DNA from: Paracoccaceae bacterium
GTDB lineage: Bacteria; Pseudomonadota; Alphaproteobacteria; Rhodobacterales; Rhodobacteraceae
Reading direction: 5' to 3'
NCBI GenBank assembly: GCA_016778765.1
Contig: JADHOV010000004.1
Span: forward strand, 44,300-108,299
Length of the DNA stretch: 64,000 bases
The notes under the pieces are model-generated. The model made no database searches. It was not told where the DNA came from and saw only the letters and a program-made list of their open reading frames with translations. The position numbers and the translations under genes were made by a program. The first letter of the stretch is position 1, and each line of letters starts with the position of its first letter. Shown here in pieces: positions 18,325 to 27,738 of the stretch.

Positions 18325-19359
18325 TTAAAACGACGCCTCTGGCCGAAAGGCCTCTGGAATATGATCTTGTTCCAATAGCATCAAATCCGCCATAACCTGC
18401 GCAATTTTGGGCGCCATGCCAAACCCGATCTTGAATCCACCATTGGCAATGAAGGCCTCCGGAAGCAAAGGATGCCGGCCCAAAACCGGAGCTCGACTAC
18501 GGCTTCTGGGGCGCACCCCAGCCCAGCGCGCAATGACAGGCGCACCCGCGAGAGCGGGGAAAATCGCATAGGCTTTATTTAGCAAGGCCTCAAGCTGCGC
18601 ATCCGTGCTGGTGGCGGCGCTGAATTCGCGCTCTGAAGTTGATCCGATCGCGAGCGTTCCATCTTCATGCGGAACAAAATGCAAAGCCTCTGCGAAAACC
18701 TGCGGATGCTCTGCACGATCGACCTGTAGCAACGCGGCTTGGCCTTTCACAGCGCCTCCGAATGAGCGGTTGTGCGCCGCGCTGATCCGCGCCAAATCAT
18801 GCACGCCGCTGGCCCAGAGCACGCGGCCTTGATCAACCCCCTGCGTTGAAATGCTGGCCCCTAAGCGGCGCAACGCCTCGGCCAAAGCCAAACAAGCCGC
18901 ATGCGGATTGATGCGGGCCGATAAATCATCAAAGATCCAATATCCAGACGCCGAGTCTGGCGCCCAACTGGGGCGCTCGTTAAGCACATGCCAGCCCGCT
19001 TGCCCCTGCCAGAGCTGACGCGCATTTTCGCCCCTCGCCAGGGCCAGATCAAGCGCCGCATCCGCGGGCAAGGGTTGCACGCGGCCCAAACGCGCATACC
19101 CGGCTGATAGGCCAGAGGCAGCCTGCACAGAGGTCCAAAAGCTAGCAGCCATCATCAGACTTTCAAATTGAAAGGCTTTTTTGGAATTCCAGTTTTCGGG
19201 CACATGCGGCGCCAATGCCCCAACAATGCCGCCGCTGGCCCCCGAGGCCACTCCATAAGGATCGATCACCTGCACAGAGGCGCCGCGCTGCAAGCATTCC
19301 CACGCGATGGACAGGCCCAAAATACCCGCCCCTCTGATCGTTACATCGAGCATTGCCAA
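18325..19359 (-). CDS. FAD-dependent oxidoreductase, probable split MnmC oxidase half
   Basis: 344-residue DAO-family flavoprotein. The N-terminal Rossmann motif GAGILGLSIAWECLQRG with an Asp at the end of strand 2 binds FAD, followed by ASGASGGIVGALAPHVP. The C-terminal part has GVRPRSRSRAPVLG and NGGFKIGFGMAP, resembling the end of the MnmC oxidase domain. It lies head-to-head with mnmD, 61 bases from its start. In E. coli the two activities are fused in MnmC, so this is most likely the enzyme that removes the carboxymethyl group from cmnm5U34. That role is inferred from context; a glycine/D-amino acid oxidase is the alternative. The ATG at 19353 is an equally good start. Confidence 0.75.
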   Translation of the reverse strand: MAMLDVTIRGAGILGLSIAWECLQRGASVQVIDPYGVASGASGGIVGALAPHVPENWNSKKAFQFESLMMAASFWTSVQAASGLSAGYARLGRVQPLPADAALDLALARGENARQLWQGQAGWHVLNERPSWAPDSASGYWIFDDLSARINPHAACLALAEALRRLGASISTQGVDQGRVLWASGVHDLARISAAHNRSFGGAVKGQAALLQVDRAEHPQVFAEALHFVPHEDGTLAIGSTSEREFSAATSTDAQLEALLNKAYAIFPALAGAPVIARWAGVRPRSRSRAPVLGRHPLLPEAFIANGGFKIGFGMAPKIAQVMADLMLLEQDHIPEAFRPEASF

Positions 19360-19420
19360 CCCTCATGCTTCTGGTGCATTGTCCCTATCGGCGCAGCGCG
19401 TCATTCACAAGGCCTCTGAA

Positions 19421-20113
19421 ATGACACCCCAAGATCCCAAACTTGAATGGCGCGCGCAAAATGTGCCCGTCTCGTTGCAATTTGATGACCCCTATTATTC
19501 ATTGGAAAGCGGGTTTGAAGAAAGCAAGCATGTGTTTTTAAACGCCAATAGCTTGCCAGAGCGTTTGCATGACGGGTTCTCGATCGCCGAATTGGGGTTT
19601 GGCACAGGGCTTAATTTTCTAACCCTGTTAGACAGCTGGCGGCGCATAGATCGCCCGGGCCGTTTGCTGTTCACCAGTTTTGAAGCCTTTCCGTTAAGCG
19701 CGGCAGATATGATCAAAGCGCAGGCTGCTTTTCCCATGCTGCAAACGCTGAGCGCAGAATTCGCACCGCTTTGGGAAACCCTTCTGACCACTGGACAAAT
19801 TGAAACCACCGATATTACGCTCAGGCTTGTGCAAGGTGATGCGCGGCTTAGCCTGCCCCTGTGGCAGGGGGCAGCGGATTGCTGGTTTCTTGACGGGTTT
19901 TCACCGGCTAAAAACCCCGAATTATGGCAAGCAGATCTTCTGCAAGCGCTATATAACAAAACTCAGGCAGGCGGCAGCGCCAGCACCTATAGCGCCGCGG
20001 GCGAGGTACGGCGCAATCTTCAAGCGGCAGGGTTTAAGGTGGCTCGATTGCCCGGCTTTGGCCGCAAACGGCATATGAGCTTGGCCACCAAAGGATTGAT
20101 TGATGCAGAATAA
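19421..20113 (+). CDS. mnmD: tRNA 5-methylaminomethyl-2-thiouridine methyltransferase MnmD
   Basis: Performs the last step of mnm5(s2)U34 formation in tRNA with SAM. 230 residues from the ATG at 19421 (AAGG upstream). Family landmarks: PVSLQFDDPYYSLESG at the N-terminus, FAELGFGTGLNFL-type SAM site (IAELGFGTGLNFL, about residue 60), and WFLDGFSPAKNPELW (about residue 170) with the catalytic Asp. GFGRKRHM is near the C-terminus, where the fused E. coli protein would continue into the oxidase. The stop lies 11 bases inside the next gene. Confidence 0.92.
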   Translation: MTPQDPKLEWRAQNVPVSLQFDDPYYSLESGFEESKHVFLNANSLPERLHDGFSIAELGFGTGLNFLTLLDSWRRIDRPGRLLFTSFEAFPLSAADMIKAQAAFPMLQTLSAEFAPLWETLLTTGQIETTDITLRLVQGDARLSLPLWQGAADCWFLDGFSPAKNPELWQADLLQALYNKTQAGGSASTYSAAGEVRRNLQAAGFKVARLPGFGRKRHMSLATKGLIDAE

Positions 20114-20972
20114 CCCCAAATTTGGGATTTTTTTGATGATCCTGACCACCTTGGTGTTTGCGGTGCAAGATGGAATATCGCGGCATTTGGCAACGGAATA
20201 TAACGTCTTGATGGTGGTCATGATCCGCTATTGGTTCTTTGCCGCTTTTGTCATCGCCCTCGCCAATCGCAAGCCCGGGGGGCTGCGAAAACAGGCCTAT
20301 ACCCGCCAGCCGGTATTGCAAATCTTTCGCGGAGCGCTTTTGGCGTTGGAAATCTGCGTCATGGTCAGCGCCTTCGAGCTGCTGGGTTTGATCGAAAGCC
20401 ATGCCGTTTTTGCCTGCTATCCTTTGTTGATCGCCGCTTTGTCTGGACCGATCTTGGGCGAACAAGTGGGTTGGCGGCGCTGGATTGCGATATTTGTCGG
20501 ATTTATCGGCGTTGTTATCATTCTCAATCCAGGCTCGGATGTTTTTTCAACCACCGCGGCGATACCGCTTTTATCCGCCATCTTATTCGCGCTTTACGGC
20601 CTGCTGACGCGCTATGCTGCCCGTCAAGACGCGGCGGAAACCAGCTTTTTTTGGACCGGAACAATCGGCGGCATCGTAATGAGCACGATCGGTATCTGGT
20701 TTTGGCAACCAATGGTGCAAACTGATTGGCTGTGGATGGCCGCGCTTTGTATCACTGGGGTTTTGGGACATTGGCTGTTGATCAAATGTTACGAAATGGC
20801 TGAAGCCAGCGCGGTGCAGCCTTTTGCCTATTTGCAACTGGTCTTTGCCTCTTTGATCGGTCTAAGTGTGTTCGGCGAAACCTTAAAGCAGAATGTGCTG
20901 ATCGGCTCAAGCTTGGTGATCGCGGCCGGTCTTTTCACGCTTTGGCGCGAGCGGCTAAAAGCCATGCCCTGA
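20103..20972 (+). CDS. EamA/DMT-superfamily permease
   Basis: Ten-helix drug/metabolite transporter of 289 residues with two EamA repeats. The first covers about residues 8-140 and includes the FAVQDGISRHLA loop and EPxxA-like positions; the second covers about 150-280 and contains HWLLIKCYEMAEAS, a typical repeat-2 motif. It resembles the RhaT/YdcZ-like exporters common in roseobacters; the substrate is unknown. The ATG at 20103 lies inside the end of mnmD, so translation may be coupled. The 3' end overlaps the convergent lytic transglycosylase by 18 bases. Confidence 0.88.
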   Translation: MQNNPKFGIFLMILTTLVFAVQDGISRHLATEYNVLMVVMIRYWFFAAFVIALANRKPGGLRKQAYTRQPVLQIFRGALLALEICVMVSAFELLGLIESHAVFACYPLLIAALSGPILGEQVGWRRWIAIFVGFIGVVIILNPGSDVFSTTAAIPLLSAILFALYGLLTRYAARQDAAETSFFWTGTIGGIVMSTIGIWFWQPMVQTDWLWMAALCITGVLGHWLLIKCYEMAEASAVQPFAYLQLVFASLIGLSVFGETLKQNVLIGSSLVIAAGLFTLWRERLKAMP

Positions 20973-22889
20973 AAGCTCCGCCAGAAAGGCTTTTGGCAAA
21001 GGCGTTTTTCCCAGCCGCGCGCGGTAGACAGGCAGACTTTCGGTAACCCGCATCACATAATTCCGAGTTTCTTGAAATGGTATCATCTCAATCCAATGAA
21101 CGATATCCTGCCCTGGATTGCGCGGATCGCCGGACGCTCGGATCCAAGCATCCACGCGGCCAGGCCCGGCATTATACGCCGCCGCCACCAACACAATATT
21201 GCCATCATATTTTTTATTCAACTCTGCCAAATATGCCGAGCCGAGGCGGACATTATACGGCCAATCATCACGCGCCCGCGCGCTGCGGTAGCGCAACCCA
21301 AGCTTTCGGGCCATTTCGCGCCCGGTGAGCGGCATCACCTGCATCATACCCAACGCCCCAACGGGCGAGACCACGCCGGTCCGAAATTCGGTTTCTTGGC
21401 GGGCGATCGCCAGCGCCAGCTCGCCTGAACTGCCCGCAACCACAAGCTCACTCAACGGATGCATCGCAAATGTGGGGCGTGGAAAATAGCGGCCTTGGCT
21501 AGCGGCACGCTTGCCAAGCATCACCAGAACCCGTGGTTTTTCGAGCTCTTCCAAAAAATCGGCCAAATATAAAATCTGCGGATCCGGCAGAGTTTCTGCC
21601 ATATGCGTCAGAAAACGTTCGGCCAGCAGATCCTGCTGGGCGGCAAATAAAACGATGGACGCTTGAAAGACTGAGCTGCCTTGAAACGAAGCGCCGCGCC
21701 AATCAGGCAAAGAGCTGCGCGCAAAATCTGGCCCGTTTAACGCACGACCCGCCAATCCAGCGCTAAGCAATCCATAAAATGTTGTGGGGTAGCTGGCAGC
21801 GCGCTTGATGCTTGCAGCCATGGCCTGATTGCGCCCCATTTGCGATTGTGCCAAGGCCAGCCAATAATGCCCGCGCGCCAAGGAAATTGGCGTTTCCACC
21901 GAGGTGAGAAAATCTTTGAAATGCTTTTCTGCAGCGTCGGGCTTTTCCAAGAATTTCAGCGCGGTATAACCAGCAAGCCAATCAAGCTCGGCCTTTTTAC
22001 TGCCCGCGCTTAAATGGTGCTGCGCTGCGATTTTATAGGCGGTTGCATAGGCGCCCTTGCGCAATAAGTCACGCGCCAAATGCCGGCGCCTTTCGGCCCA
22101 AGCGGGCGGATCACCAAGCGTTTTTGCCGAGCTACTTTGTTCTAAAATCAGCGCCAAGGCCGCATCCGCGCGCCCCTTTCGCGCGCGCCAAACAAAGCGC
22201 GCATGCGCCAAAAGGGGATCCGATTGTAACGATTTTGGGACCTGGGCAATCAATCCGTCAACGCCCGGCTGCTGTTGCATCAACGCCAACCGCGCCCGCG
22301 CCAAAGCAGCCTCAGGCTTGGGCACCAAGGCCAGCATATTGCGCGCTTGCGAGTTATGATTATGCCAGAGCAACCAGCGCAATCGTGAGATATGCAAGCC
22401 AGATAGATCCGCTTGGTAACGCGACAAAAACTGCGCTTGAACAGCTTGTGACATCGACAGCCCCAGCCAGGCTTCTTGCACCACCAGCCTTGCCGTCTCT
22501 GGGCGGTTCATCGCCTCTAAAGCCCGGGCATGTATCAAGGCGCCCTGGGCCGTTTGCGCGGCGGTCTGTTGAAAAAACGCCAGCACTTGCTCGGGGCTGG
22601 CATCGGCAAAACTTGCTTCGGCATTTTTACGCAAATAGGGTAGGCCCGGCCAATCCGGGCGACGTTTCAAAAACGATAAGGCCGCAGGCGCCGTCCCCTT
22701 CCCTGCACGGTGCAAATGCCATTCAATCACATCCCGCGCAACCGGCCCTTCTTTTGCCGCAAAGCGCAGCGCCAGATCCCATTTTTCCGCCGCCATCGCC
22801 GTGAGGGCTTGGGAGAACGGGCGCGGCACGTCGATCAGCGCAAAGGACGCGGCTGGTAAGAGCAAAAAAAACAGGAAGACACGCAACAT
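20955..22889 (-). CDS. slt: Soluble lytic murein transglycosylase
   Basis: Periplasmic peptidoglycan lyase that makes 1,6-anhydro-muropeptides. From the ATG at 22889 the 644-residue product starts with a signal peptide (VFLFFLLLPAASFA). A long alpha-superhelical U-domain follows (about residues 25-450, many Ala-rich helices), then the catalytic SLT domain. Its Glu lies in AIARQETEFRTG, followed by GALGMMQVMPLTG and AYNAGPGRVDAWI. The frame reads 18 codons further upstream, but those would put residues ahead of the signal peptide. Next to dapA, divergent. Confidence 0.93.
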   Translation of the reverse strand: MLRVFLFFLLLPAASFALIDVPRPFSQALTAMAAEKWDLALRFAAKEGPVARDVIEWHLHRAGKGTAPAALSFLKRRPDWPGLPYLRKNAEASFADASPEQVLAFFQQTAAQTAQGALIHARALEAMNRPETARLVVQEAWLGLSMSQAVQAQFLSRYQADLSGLHISRLRWLLWHNHNSQARNMLALVPKPEAALARARLALMQQQPGVDGLIAQVPKSLQSDPLLAHARFVWRARKGRADAALALILEQSSSAKTLGDPPAWAERRRHLARDLLRKGAYATAYKIAAQHHLSAGSKKAELDWLAGYTALKFLEKPDAAEKHFKDFLTSVETPISLARGHYWLALAQSQMGRNQAMAASIKRAASYPTTFYGLLSAGLAGRALNGPDFARSSLPDWRGASFQGSSVFQASIVLFAAQQDLLAERFLTHMAETLPDPQILYLADFLEELEKPRVLVMLGKRAASQGRYFPRPTFAMHPLSELVVAGSSGELALAIARQETEFRTGVVSPVGALGMMQVMPLTGREMARKLGLRYRSARARDDWPYNVRLGSAYLAELNKKYDGNIVLVAAAYNAGPGRVDAWIRASGDPRNPGQDIVHWIEMIPFQETRNYVMRVTESLPVYRARLGKTPLPKAFLAELSGHGF

Positions 22890-23054
22890 TGCTTGCAACT
22901 TTTGCTCCAAAAAGGCTAGACACTGGAAGTGTAGCGCAGCCATCGCCCGAAACCAATTGCCTCTTTTGCATCGGCGAAGCGTTGCCTAATATCAATCTGG
23001 GATCAAAGAGCCGATGCGCTGCCCGACCCAACCAGCTAGTCAAGGACGCCCGTC

Positions 23055-23930
23055 ATGTTACAAGGATCTATGCCCGCTTTAATCACGCCCTTCAAAAATG
23101 GTGCCGTGGATCTTGAGGGTTTGAAAGCATTGGTTGAGTGGCATATTGCTGAGGGAAGCCATGGTTTGGTGCCGGTGGGCACAACCGGAGAAAGCCCCAC
23201 CTTAAGCCATGAAGAACATGAAGCGGTGGTCAGCGCGGTTGTCGAGGCCGCGGCTGGGCGTATTCCGATTGTGGCCGGCGCGGGCTCGAACAATACCGCC
23301 GAATCATTGCGGTTTATGCATCACGCCAAGGACGTGGGCGCAAGCGCCGCTTTGGTGGTTACGCCCTATTATAACAAGCCCACGCAAGAGGGGCTCATCG
23401 CGCATTTTAAAACATTGCATGATGCCTGCGATCTCCCGATTGTGATTTATAATATTCCGGGCCGCTCGGTGGTGGATATGTCACCCGAAACAATGGGTGA
23501 ATTGGCCAAGCTGCCGCGTATTATCGGCGTCAAAGACGCAACGGGAGATTTGGCGCGCGTCTGCCAACAACGCATCACATGCGGGCCGGATTTTCTGCAG
23601 ATCTCGGGCGAGGATGCAACGGCGCATGGGTTCAATGCGCAGGGTGGTATTGGGTGTATTTCAGTTACAGCCAATGTTGCGCCCGCGCTGTGCGCGCAAT
23701 TGCAAGAAGCCTGTTTGGCAGGGGATTATTCCGCTGCCCTAACTCTCCAAGACAGGCTGATGCCGCTGCATCAGGCAATTTTCACCGAGCCTGGTTTGGT
23801 TGGTGCAAAATACGGCTTATCGCTTTTGGGCCGCTGCGAAGATAGCGTACGTTTGCCGCTTACCCCACTGAGCGAGGCAACGAAAGCGCTGATCAAGCAG
23901 GCAATGGAGCATGCGGCACTGCTGAGCTAG
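23055..23930 (+). CDS. dapA: 4-hydroxy-tetrahydrodipicolinate synthase
   Basis: Condenses pyruvate with aspartate semialdehyde, the first committed step of lysine/diaminopimelate synthesis. 291 residues, a TIM barrel. Key sites are visible: GTTGESPTL (Thr near residue 45), the Tyr in [10 protein letters not shown] (about residue 134) with the substrate-binding Arg, and the Schiff-base Lys in GVKDATGD (about residue 162). All are standard. Divergent from slt; the 165-base gap holds the promoters. Confidence 0.97.
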   Translation: MLQGSMPALITPFKNGAVDLEGLKALVEWHIAEGSHGLVPVGTTGESPTLSHEEHEAVVSAVVEAAAGRIPIVAGAGSNNTAESLRFMHHAKDVGASAALVVTPYYNKPTQEGLIAHFKTLHDACDLPIVIYNIPGRSVVDMSPETMGELAKLPRIIGVKDATGDLARVCQQRITCGPDFLQISGEDATAHGFNAQGGIGCISVTANVAPALCAQLQEACLAGDYSAALTLQDRLMPLHQAIFTEPGLVGAKYGLSLLGRCEDSVRLPLTPLSEATKALIKQAMEHAALLS

Positions 23931-24003
23931 CTTTCCGGTCGCTCTTCGAGGCAAGTGTAACCGCTACGGAATGTGAAACCACTCTCTTTTTTCTGGGCTG
24001 CGC

Positions 24004-25257
24004 TTACTGCAGCGAGACACGCAGGGGCATGTGCTCGGTGGCGTTTCGAAACCAGCGCCGAATTTGTGCGCGTTCGCCCTCTTCCATCCATGTGACATTC
24101 GCCGGAGGCATCGCGTGACTGGCCGCCGATTGCAAAAACACGGCCCTGGCCTCTGCCGTGATGTCAAATTCGGTTTCCAGATATATATGTTTAGGTGCGC
24201 GGCGGATCCCATCATAAACCGGCTCGCGCGCGTGGCACATCGAGCAGCGCCCCACCACGATATCATGAACCGCCGCATACCCGTCAGCATTGGCAAACAG
24301 CGTTTGCTGTTCAGACATCCCGTGACTGTCCAAATCTTCGTCCTGCCAAAGCGGCAGCCCTGACAGCCAAATCACGCAAATAAACAAAATAACAGTGGCC
24401 GGCCATGTCCAAGTTGGGTTCCCCGCGCGCGCATGGCGCGTGTTAAAATAATGGCGAATAGTGACCCCCATCAAAAATACCAAACCTGCTATCAACCAAT
24501 TATACTGGCTGGCAAAAGCCAGCGGATAATGATTGCTCAACATCAAAAAAATCACCGGCAAAGTTAAATAATTATTATGGGTCGATCGTAGCTTGGCGAT
24601 TTTACCATATTTTGCATCAGGGCTGCGCCCCGCCTGCAGATCTGCCACTACAATGCGTTGATTTGGCATAATTATAAAAAACACATTGGCCGACATGATG
24701 GTGGCAGTGAAGGCTCCCAAATGCAACAAAGCGGCGCGGCCGGTAAAAATCTGATCATAGCCCCAAGCCATCGCCACCAAAAGAATGAACAGTAAAACCA
24801 TCAAAGCTGTTGGAGTATTTCCAAGCCGCGATTTGCATAAAGCATCGTAAATAACCCAGCCCACAGCCAAGGATCCAGCCGAGATCAAAATAGCCTGAAC
24901 AACGCTGAGTTCAGCTTTTGCCAAATCAATCAGATACAGCTCAGCACCCGCCCAATATACCACCATCAGCAATGCCGCGCCCGACAGCCAAGTTGCGTAG
25001 CTTTCCCATTTGAACCAGGTTAAATGCGCGGGCATATCGCTGGGGGCCACCAAATATTTGCGCACATGGTAAAAGCCACCGCCATGCACTTGCCATTCTT
25101 CGCCATGCGCGCCTGCGGGCAAATCAGGTGCTTTGCGCAGCCCCAAATCAAGCGCGATAAAGTAAAACGAAGAGCCAATCCATGCAATCGCCGTGATCAC
25201 ATGCAACCAACGCAGGGCAAATTCAACCCAGTCCCAGATTAGAAATAGCTCATACAT
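24004..25257 (-). CDS. puuD: Membrane urate hydroxylase (cytochrome c-linked)
   Basis: Oxidises urate to 5-hydroxyisourate and passes electrons to the respiratory chain, unlike the soluble peroxide-forming uricases. 417 residues: a membrane part of about eight helices (starting WDWVEFALRWLHVITAIAWIG) and a C-terminal cytochrome c domain with heme site CSMCH (about residue 340) and a Met-containing segment, SHAMPPANVTWM, for the second axial ligand. The order is PuuD plus UraH on one strand and PuuE-UraD plus AllA on the other. That context confirms the urate role. The gap to uraH is 21 bases, so one transcript is likely. Confidence 0.94.
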   Translation of the reverse strand: MYELFLIWDWVEFALRWLHVITAIAWIGSSFYFIALDLGLRKAPDLPAGAHGEEWQVHGGGFYHVRKYLVAPSDMPAHLTWFKWESYATWLSGAALLMVVYWAGAELYLIDLAKAELSVVQAILISAGSLAVGWVIYDALCKSRLGNTPTALMVLLFILLVAMAWGYDQIFTGRAALLHLGAFTATIMSANVFFIIMPNQRIVVADLQAGRSPDAKYGKIAKLRSTHNNYLTLPVIFLMLSNHYPLAFASQYNWLIAGLVFLMGVTIRHYFNTRHARAGNPTWTWPATVILFICVIWLSGLPLWQDEDLDSHGMSEQQTLFANADGYAAVHDIVVGRCSMCHAREPVYDGIRRAPKHIYLETEFDITAEARAVFLQSAASHAMPPANVTWMEEGERAQIRRWFRNATEHMPLRVSLQ

Positions 25258-25278
25258 TCTTATTCTCCACAGATCTTG

Positions 25279-25635
25279 CTAACTGCCGCGATAGGTTGAA
25301 TACCCGTAAGGAGACAGCAATAACGGCACGTGATAATGATCGTCGCTGCGCATTTCGAATCGGATCGGAATCAAATCCAGAAAAACCGTAGCCTCCTTAA
25401 CCTGCCCCTGCGCGCGCAGATACGCCCCCGCGTGAAAAATCAATTCATAACTGCCCAATTCAAAGGCATCTTGCGGTAAAATTGGTCGATCAGTGCGACC
25501 ATCCGCATTTGTTATTGTGGTTTGTAATGGGATCGGGCCCGTTTCCGGCATATGGCGGATTAGCTCTATTTTCAGTCCTGCAGCGGGGCAGCCCCGCGCG
25601 GTGTCCAAAACATGGGTTGTCAAATAGCCTTGCAT
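25279..25635 (-). CDS. uraH: 5-hydroxyisourate hydrolase
   Basis: Transthyretin-like enzyme that hydrolyses 5-hydroxyisourate to OHCU. 118 residues from the ATG at 25635; a GTG at 25650 is possible but extends past the family start. Landmarks are LTTHVLDTARGCPA at the N-terminus (catalytic His), the mid-strand Arg, HYHVPLLLSPYGYSTYRGS at the C-terminus, and the YRGS tail diagnostic of HIU hydrolase rather than transthyretin. Upstream of puuD in the same operon. Confidence 0.96.
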   Translation of the reverse strand: MQGYLTTHVLDTARGCPAAGLKIELIRHMPETGPIPLQTTITNADGRTDRPILPQDAFELGSYELIFHAGAYLRAQGQVKEATVFLDLIPIRFEMRSDDHYHVPLLLSPYGYSTYRGS

Positions 25636-25785
25636 AAGTACTCTTTTCACAAATCAAATCCCAGCTATATTGGCTGAATTTTCGAAAGGCACAAGCCTGT
25701 GGGGCAACTGGCCCTAAGCAGAAAAAGACTTTAACATGTATTGTACCGGTCGGGCCATGATTGGCAGCAGTAAGGAGAGCAGAAA

Positions 25786-27201
25786 ATGAACCGCTATACA
25801 CGCGACATGCGCGGATACGGCGCCACACCGCCCCATGCCAACTGGCCAAATAACGCGAAGATTGCGGTGCAATTCGTGATTAATTACGAAGAGGGCGGCG
25901 AAAACTGCTTATTGCATGGCGATGCGGCTTCGGAAGCTTTTCTGTCAGAGATCGTTGGCGCTGCGCAATGGCAGGGACAACGCCATTGGAATATGGAAAG
26001 CATTTATGAGTACGGCGCGCGGGCCGGATTCTGGCGCGTGCACCGATTGTTTACCGAACAGCAGATCCCAGCGACGATCTATGGCGTTGCCACCGCTTTG
26101 GCGCGCAATCCCGAGCAAATGCGGGCGATGCGAAGCGCAGAATGGGAAATTGCCAGCCATGGCTTAAAATGGATTGAGCATAAAGACATGCCGCGTGCAG
26201 AGGAAAGCGCGCAAATCGCCGAAGCTGTGCGGCTGCACACAGAAGTGGTGGGCGAGCGGCCGCGTGGCTGGTATACGGGGCGCTGCTCAATGAACACAGT
26301 AGAGCTGGTGGCTGCGGAAGGCGGATTTGATTATATTTCGGATGAATACGCGGATGACCTGCCTTATTGGCGCAAGATTAACGGGCGTGACCAGCTGATT
26401 ATTCCCTATACGTTAGATGCCAATGATATGCGCTTTGCCGCCCCCCAAGGGTTTAATTCAGGTGATCAGTTTTACAGCTATTTGAAAGATAGTTTTGATG
26501 CGCTTTACGCCGAAGGGCGCGCGGGCGCTCCCAAAATGATGTCAATCGGGCTGCATTGCCGGCTGATCGGACGCCCGGGGCGCATTATGGCGCTGCGCCG
26601 CTTCATGGATTATGCAAAGAGCCATGAAGATGTGTGGTTTGCCCGCCGCATTGAAATCGCCGAGCACTGGGCCAAGCATCACCCCCCGCAGCCGTTTGAG
26701 CGGCCGTCCTCGATGCAAAAGGATCAATTTATAGCGCAATATGGCGGGGTATTTGAACATTCGGCTTGGATTGCCGAGGGGGCGTTTGATCTGGAATTGG
26801 GGCCTGCGCATGACAGCGCGATCGGGATGCATAACGCGCTGGCACGGATCTTCAGATCCGCCTCTGCTGAAGCCAGGCTGGGTGTTTTGCGCGCGCATCC
26901 GGATCTGGCGGGAAAACTGGCCCAAGCAGACCGTCTCACCGCCGAGTCGACCTCAGAGCAAGCCTCGGCGGGCCTAGATGCATTAACCGAGGCAGAGCAT
27001 GCCGAATTTACCCAGTTAAACGCAGCCTATATGAAAAAGCACGGCTTCCCGTTCATCATTGCCGTGCGAGATTTTAGCAAGGCGGAGATCTTATCAGCCT
27101 TTCAAACGCGGCTGGCGCATGACAGCGCCGATGAGTTTGAAACCGCATGCCGGCAGGTCGAGCGCATTGCCGAGCTGCGTTTGCAGCAACTGTTGCCATG
27201 A
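25786..27201 (+). CDS. puuE-uraD: Bifunctional allantoinase (PuuE) / OHCU decarboxylase (UraD) fusion
   Basis: One 471-residue chain carrying two steps of the urate pathway. Residues 1 to about 300 form a polysaccharide-deacetylase-fold PuuE allantoinase (RDMRGYGATPPHANWP at the start, then VQFVINYEEGGE, NMESIYEYGARAGFW, ASHGLKWIEH, SIGLHCRLIGRPGR). Residues about 308-471 form an OHCU decarboxylase with the catalytic AHPDLAGKLA, a SEQASAGLD motif and FPFIIAVRD. Together they would turn OHCU into S-allantoin and then allantoate. Ribosome binding site AAGGAG is upstream of 25786. The stop overlaps the next start (ATGA). Confidence 0.92.
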   Translation: MNRYTRDMRGYGATPPHANWPNNAKIAVQFVINYEEGGENCLLHGDAASEAFLSEIVGAAQWQGQRHWNMESIYEYGARAGFWRVHRLFTEQQIPATIYGVATALARNPEQMRAMRSAEWEIASHGLKWIEHKDMPRAEESAQIAEAVRLHTEVVGERPRGWYTGRCSMNTVELVAAEGGFDYISDEYADDLPYWRKINGRDQLIIPYTLDANDMRFAAPQGFNSGDQFYSYLKDSFDALYAEGRAGAPKMMSIGLHCRLIGRPGRIMALRRFMDYAKSHEDVWFARRIEIAEHWAKHHPPQPFERPSSMQKDQFIAQYGGVFEHSAWIAEGAFDLELGPAHDSAIGMHNALARIFRSASAEARLGVLRAHPDLAGKLAQADRLTAESTSEQASAGLDALTEAEHAEFTQLNAAYMKKHGFPFIIAVRDFSKAEILSAFQTRLAHDSADEFETACRQVERIAELRLQQLLP

Positions 27202-27692
27202 GCCAAGAGATCATCGCCCAGCCCCTTACGGCCACCGCATTTGCTCCATTTGGCGATATCTTAGAGGCAAAGGGCACAGCCGATAAAATCATCAATCAGG
27301 GGCTTTGCGGGCGCTTTCATGATTTGGCGCGTTTGGATTTTTCCGATGGCAGGGCCGGCATCAGTCTTTTTGACGCCACGCCCCGCAATCTGCCCTATCA
27401 ATTAACGATGATGGAACGCCACCCGGAAGGCTCACAAGCTTTTATTCCGATGAGCATGAACCGCTTTCTAATTATCGTGGCTCCAGACAAAAACAACCGC
27501 CCCGGAGGGCCCCTTGCCTTCTTATCAGATCCCGGTCAAGCGATCAATTTCCATCGTAATATTTGGCATGGGGTATTGACCCCGCTAGAGACTCCCGGGC
27601 TATTTGCGGTGGTAGATCGGATCGGATCAGGAGAAAATCTAGAGGAGATTTTCTTTGACATACCATATATAGTTGTACCACAACATCCCTAA
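27198..27692 (+). CDS. allA: Ureidoglycolate lyase
   Basis: Splits ureidoglycolate into glyoxylate and urea. 164 residues from the ATG at 27198, which overlaps the stop of the puuE-uraD fusion. AllA signature segments are LTATAFAPFGDILE, the metal or substrate region MMERHPEGSQAFIPM, FLIIVAPD, and the cupin His in INFHRNIWHGVLTPL. The length equals the family norm. Allantoicase, needed between allantoate and ureidoglycolate, is not in this window and must be elsewhere or replaced. Confidence 0.93.
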   Translation: MSQEIIAQPLTATAFAPFGDILEAKGTADKIINQGLCGRFHDLARLDFSDGRAGISLFDATPRNLPYQLTMMERHPEGSQAFIPMSMNRFLIIVAPDKNNRPGGPLAFLSDPGQAINFHRNIWHGVLTPLETPGLFAVVDRIGSGENLEEIFFDIPYIVVPQHP

Positions 27693-27738
27693 CCGTCCAA
27701 AAGAGGCGGTATTCTAACTATTGAATCAATAGGAGAAC

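Noticed and set aside
22043..22804. Long plus-strand frame of 253 codons
   Set aside because: It lies opposite the superhelical part of the lytic transglycosylase; Pro/Ala/Arg-rich mirror frame of a GC-rich gene.
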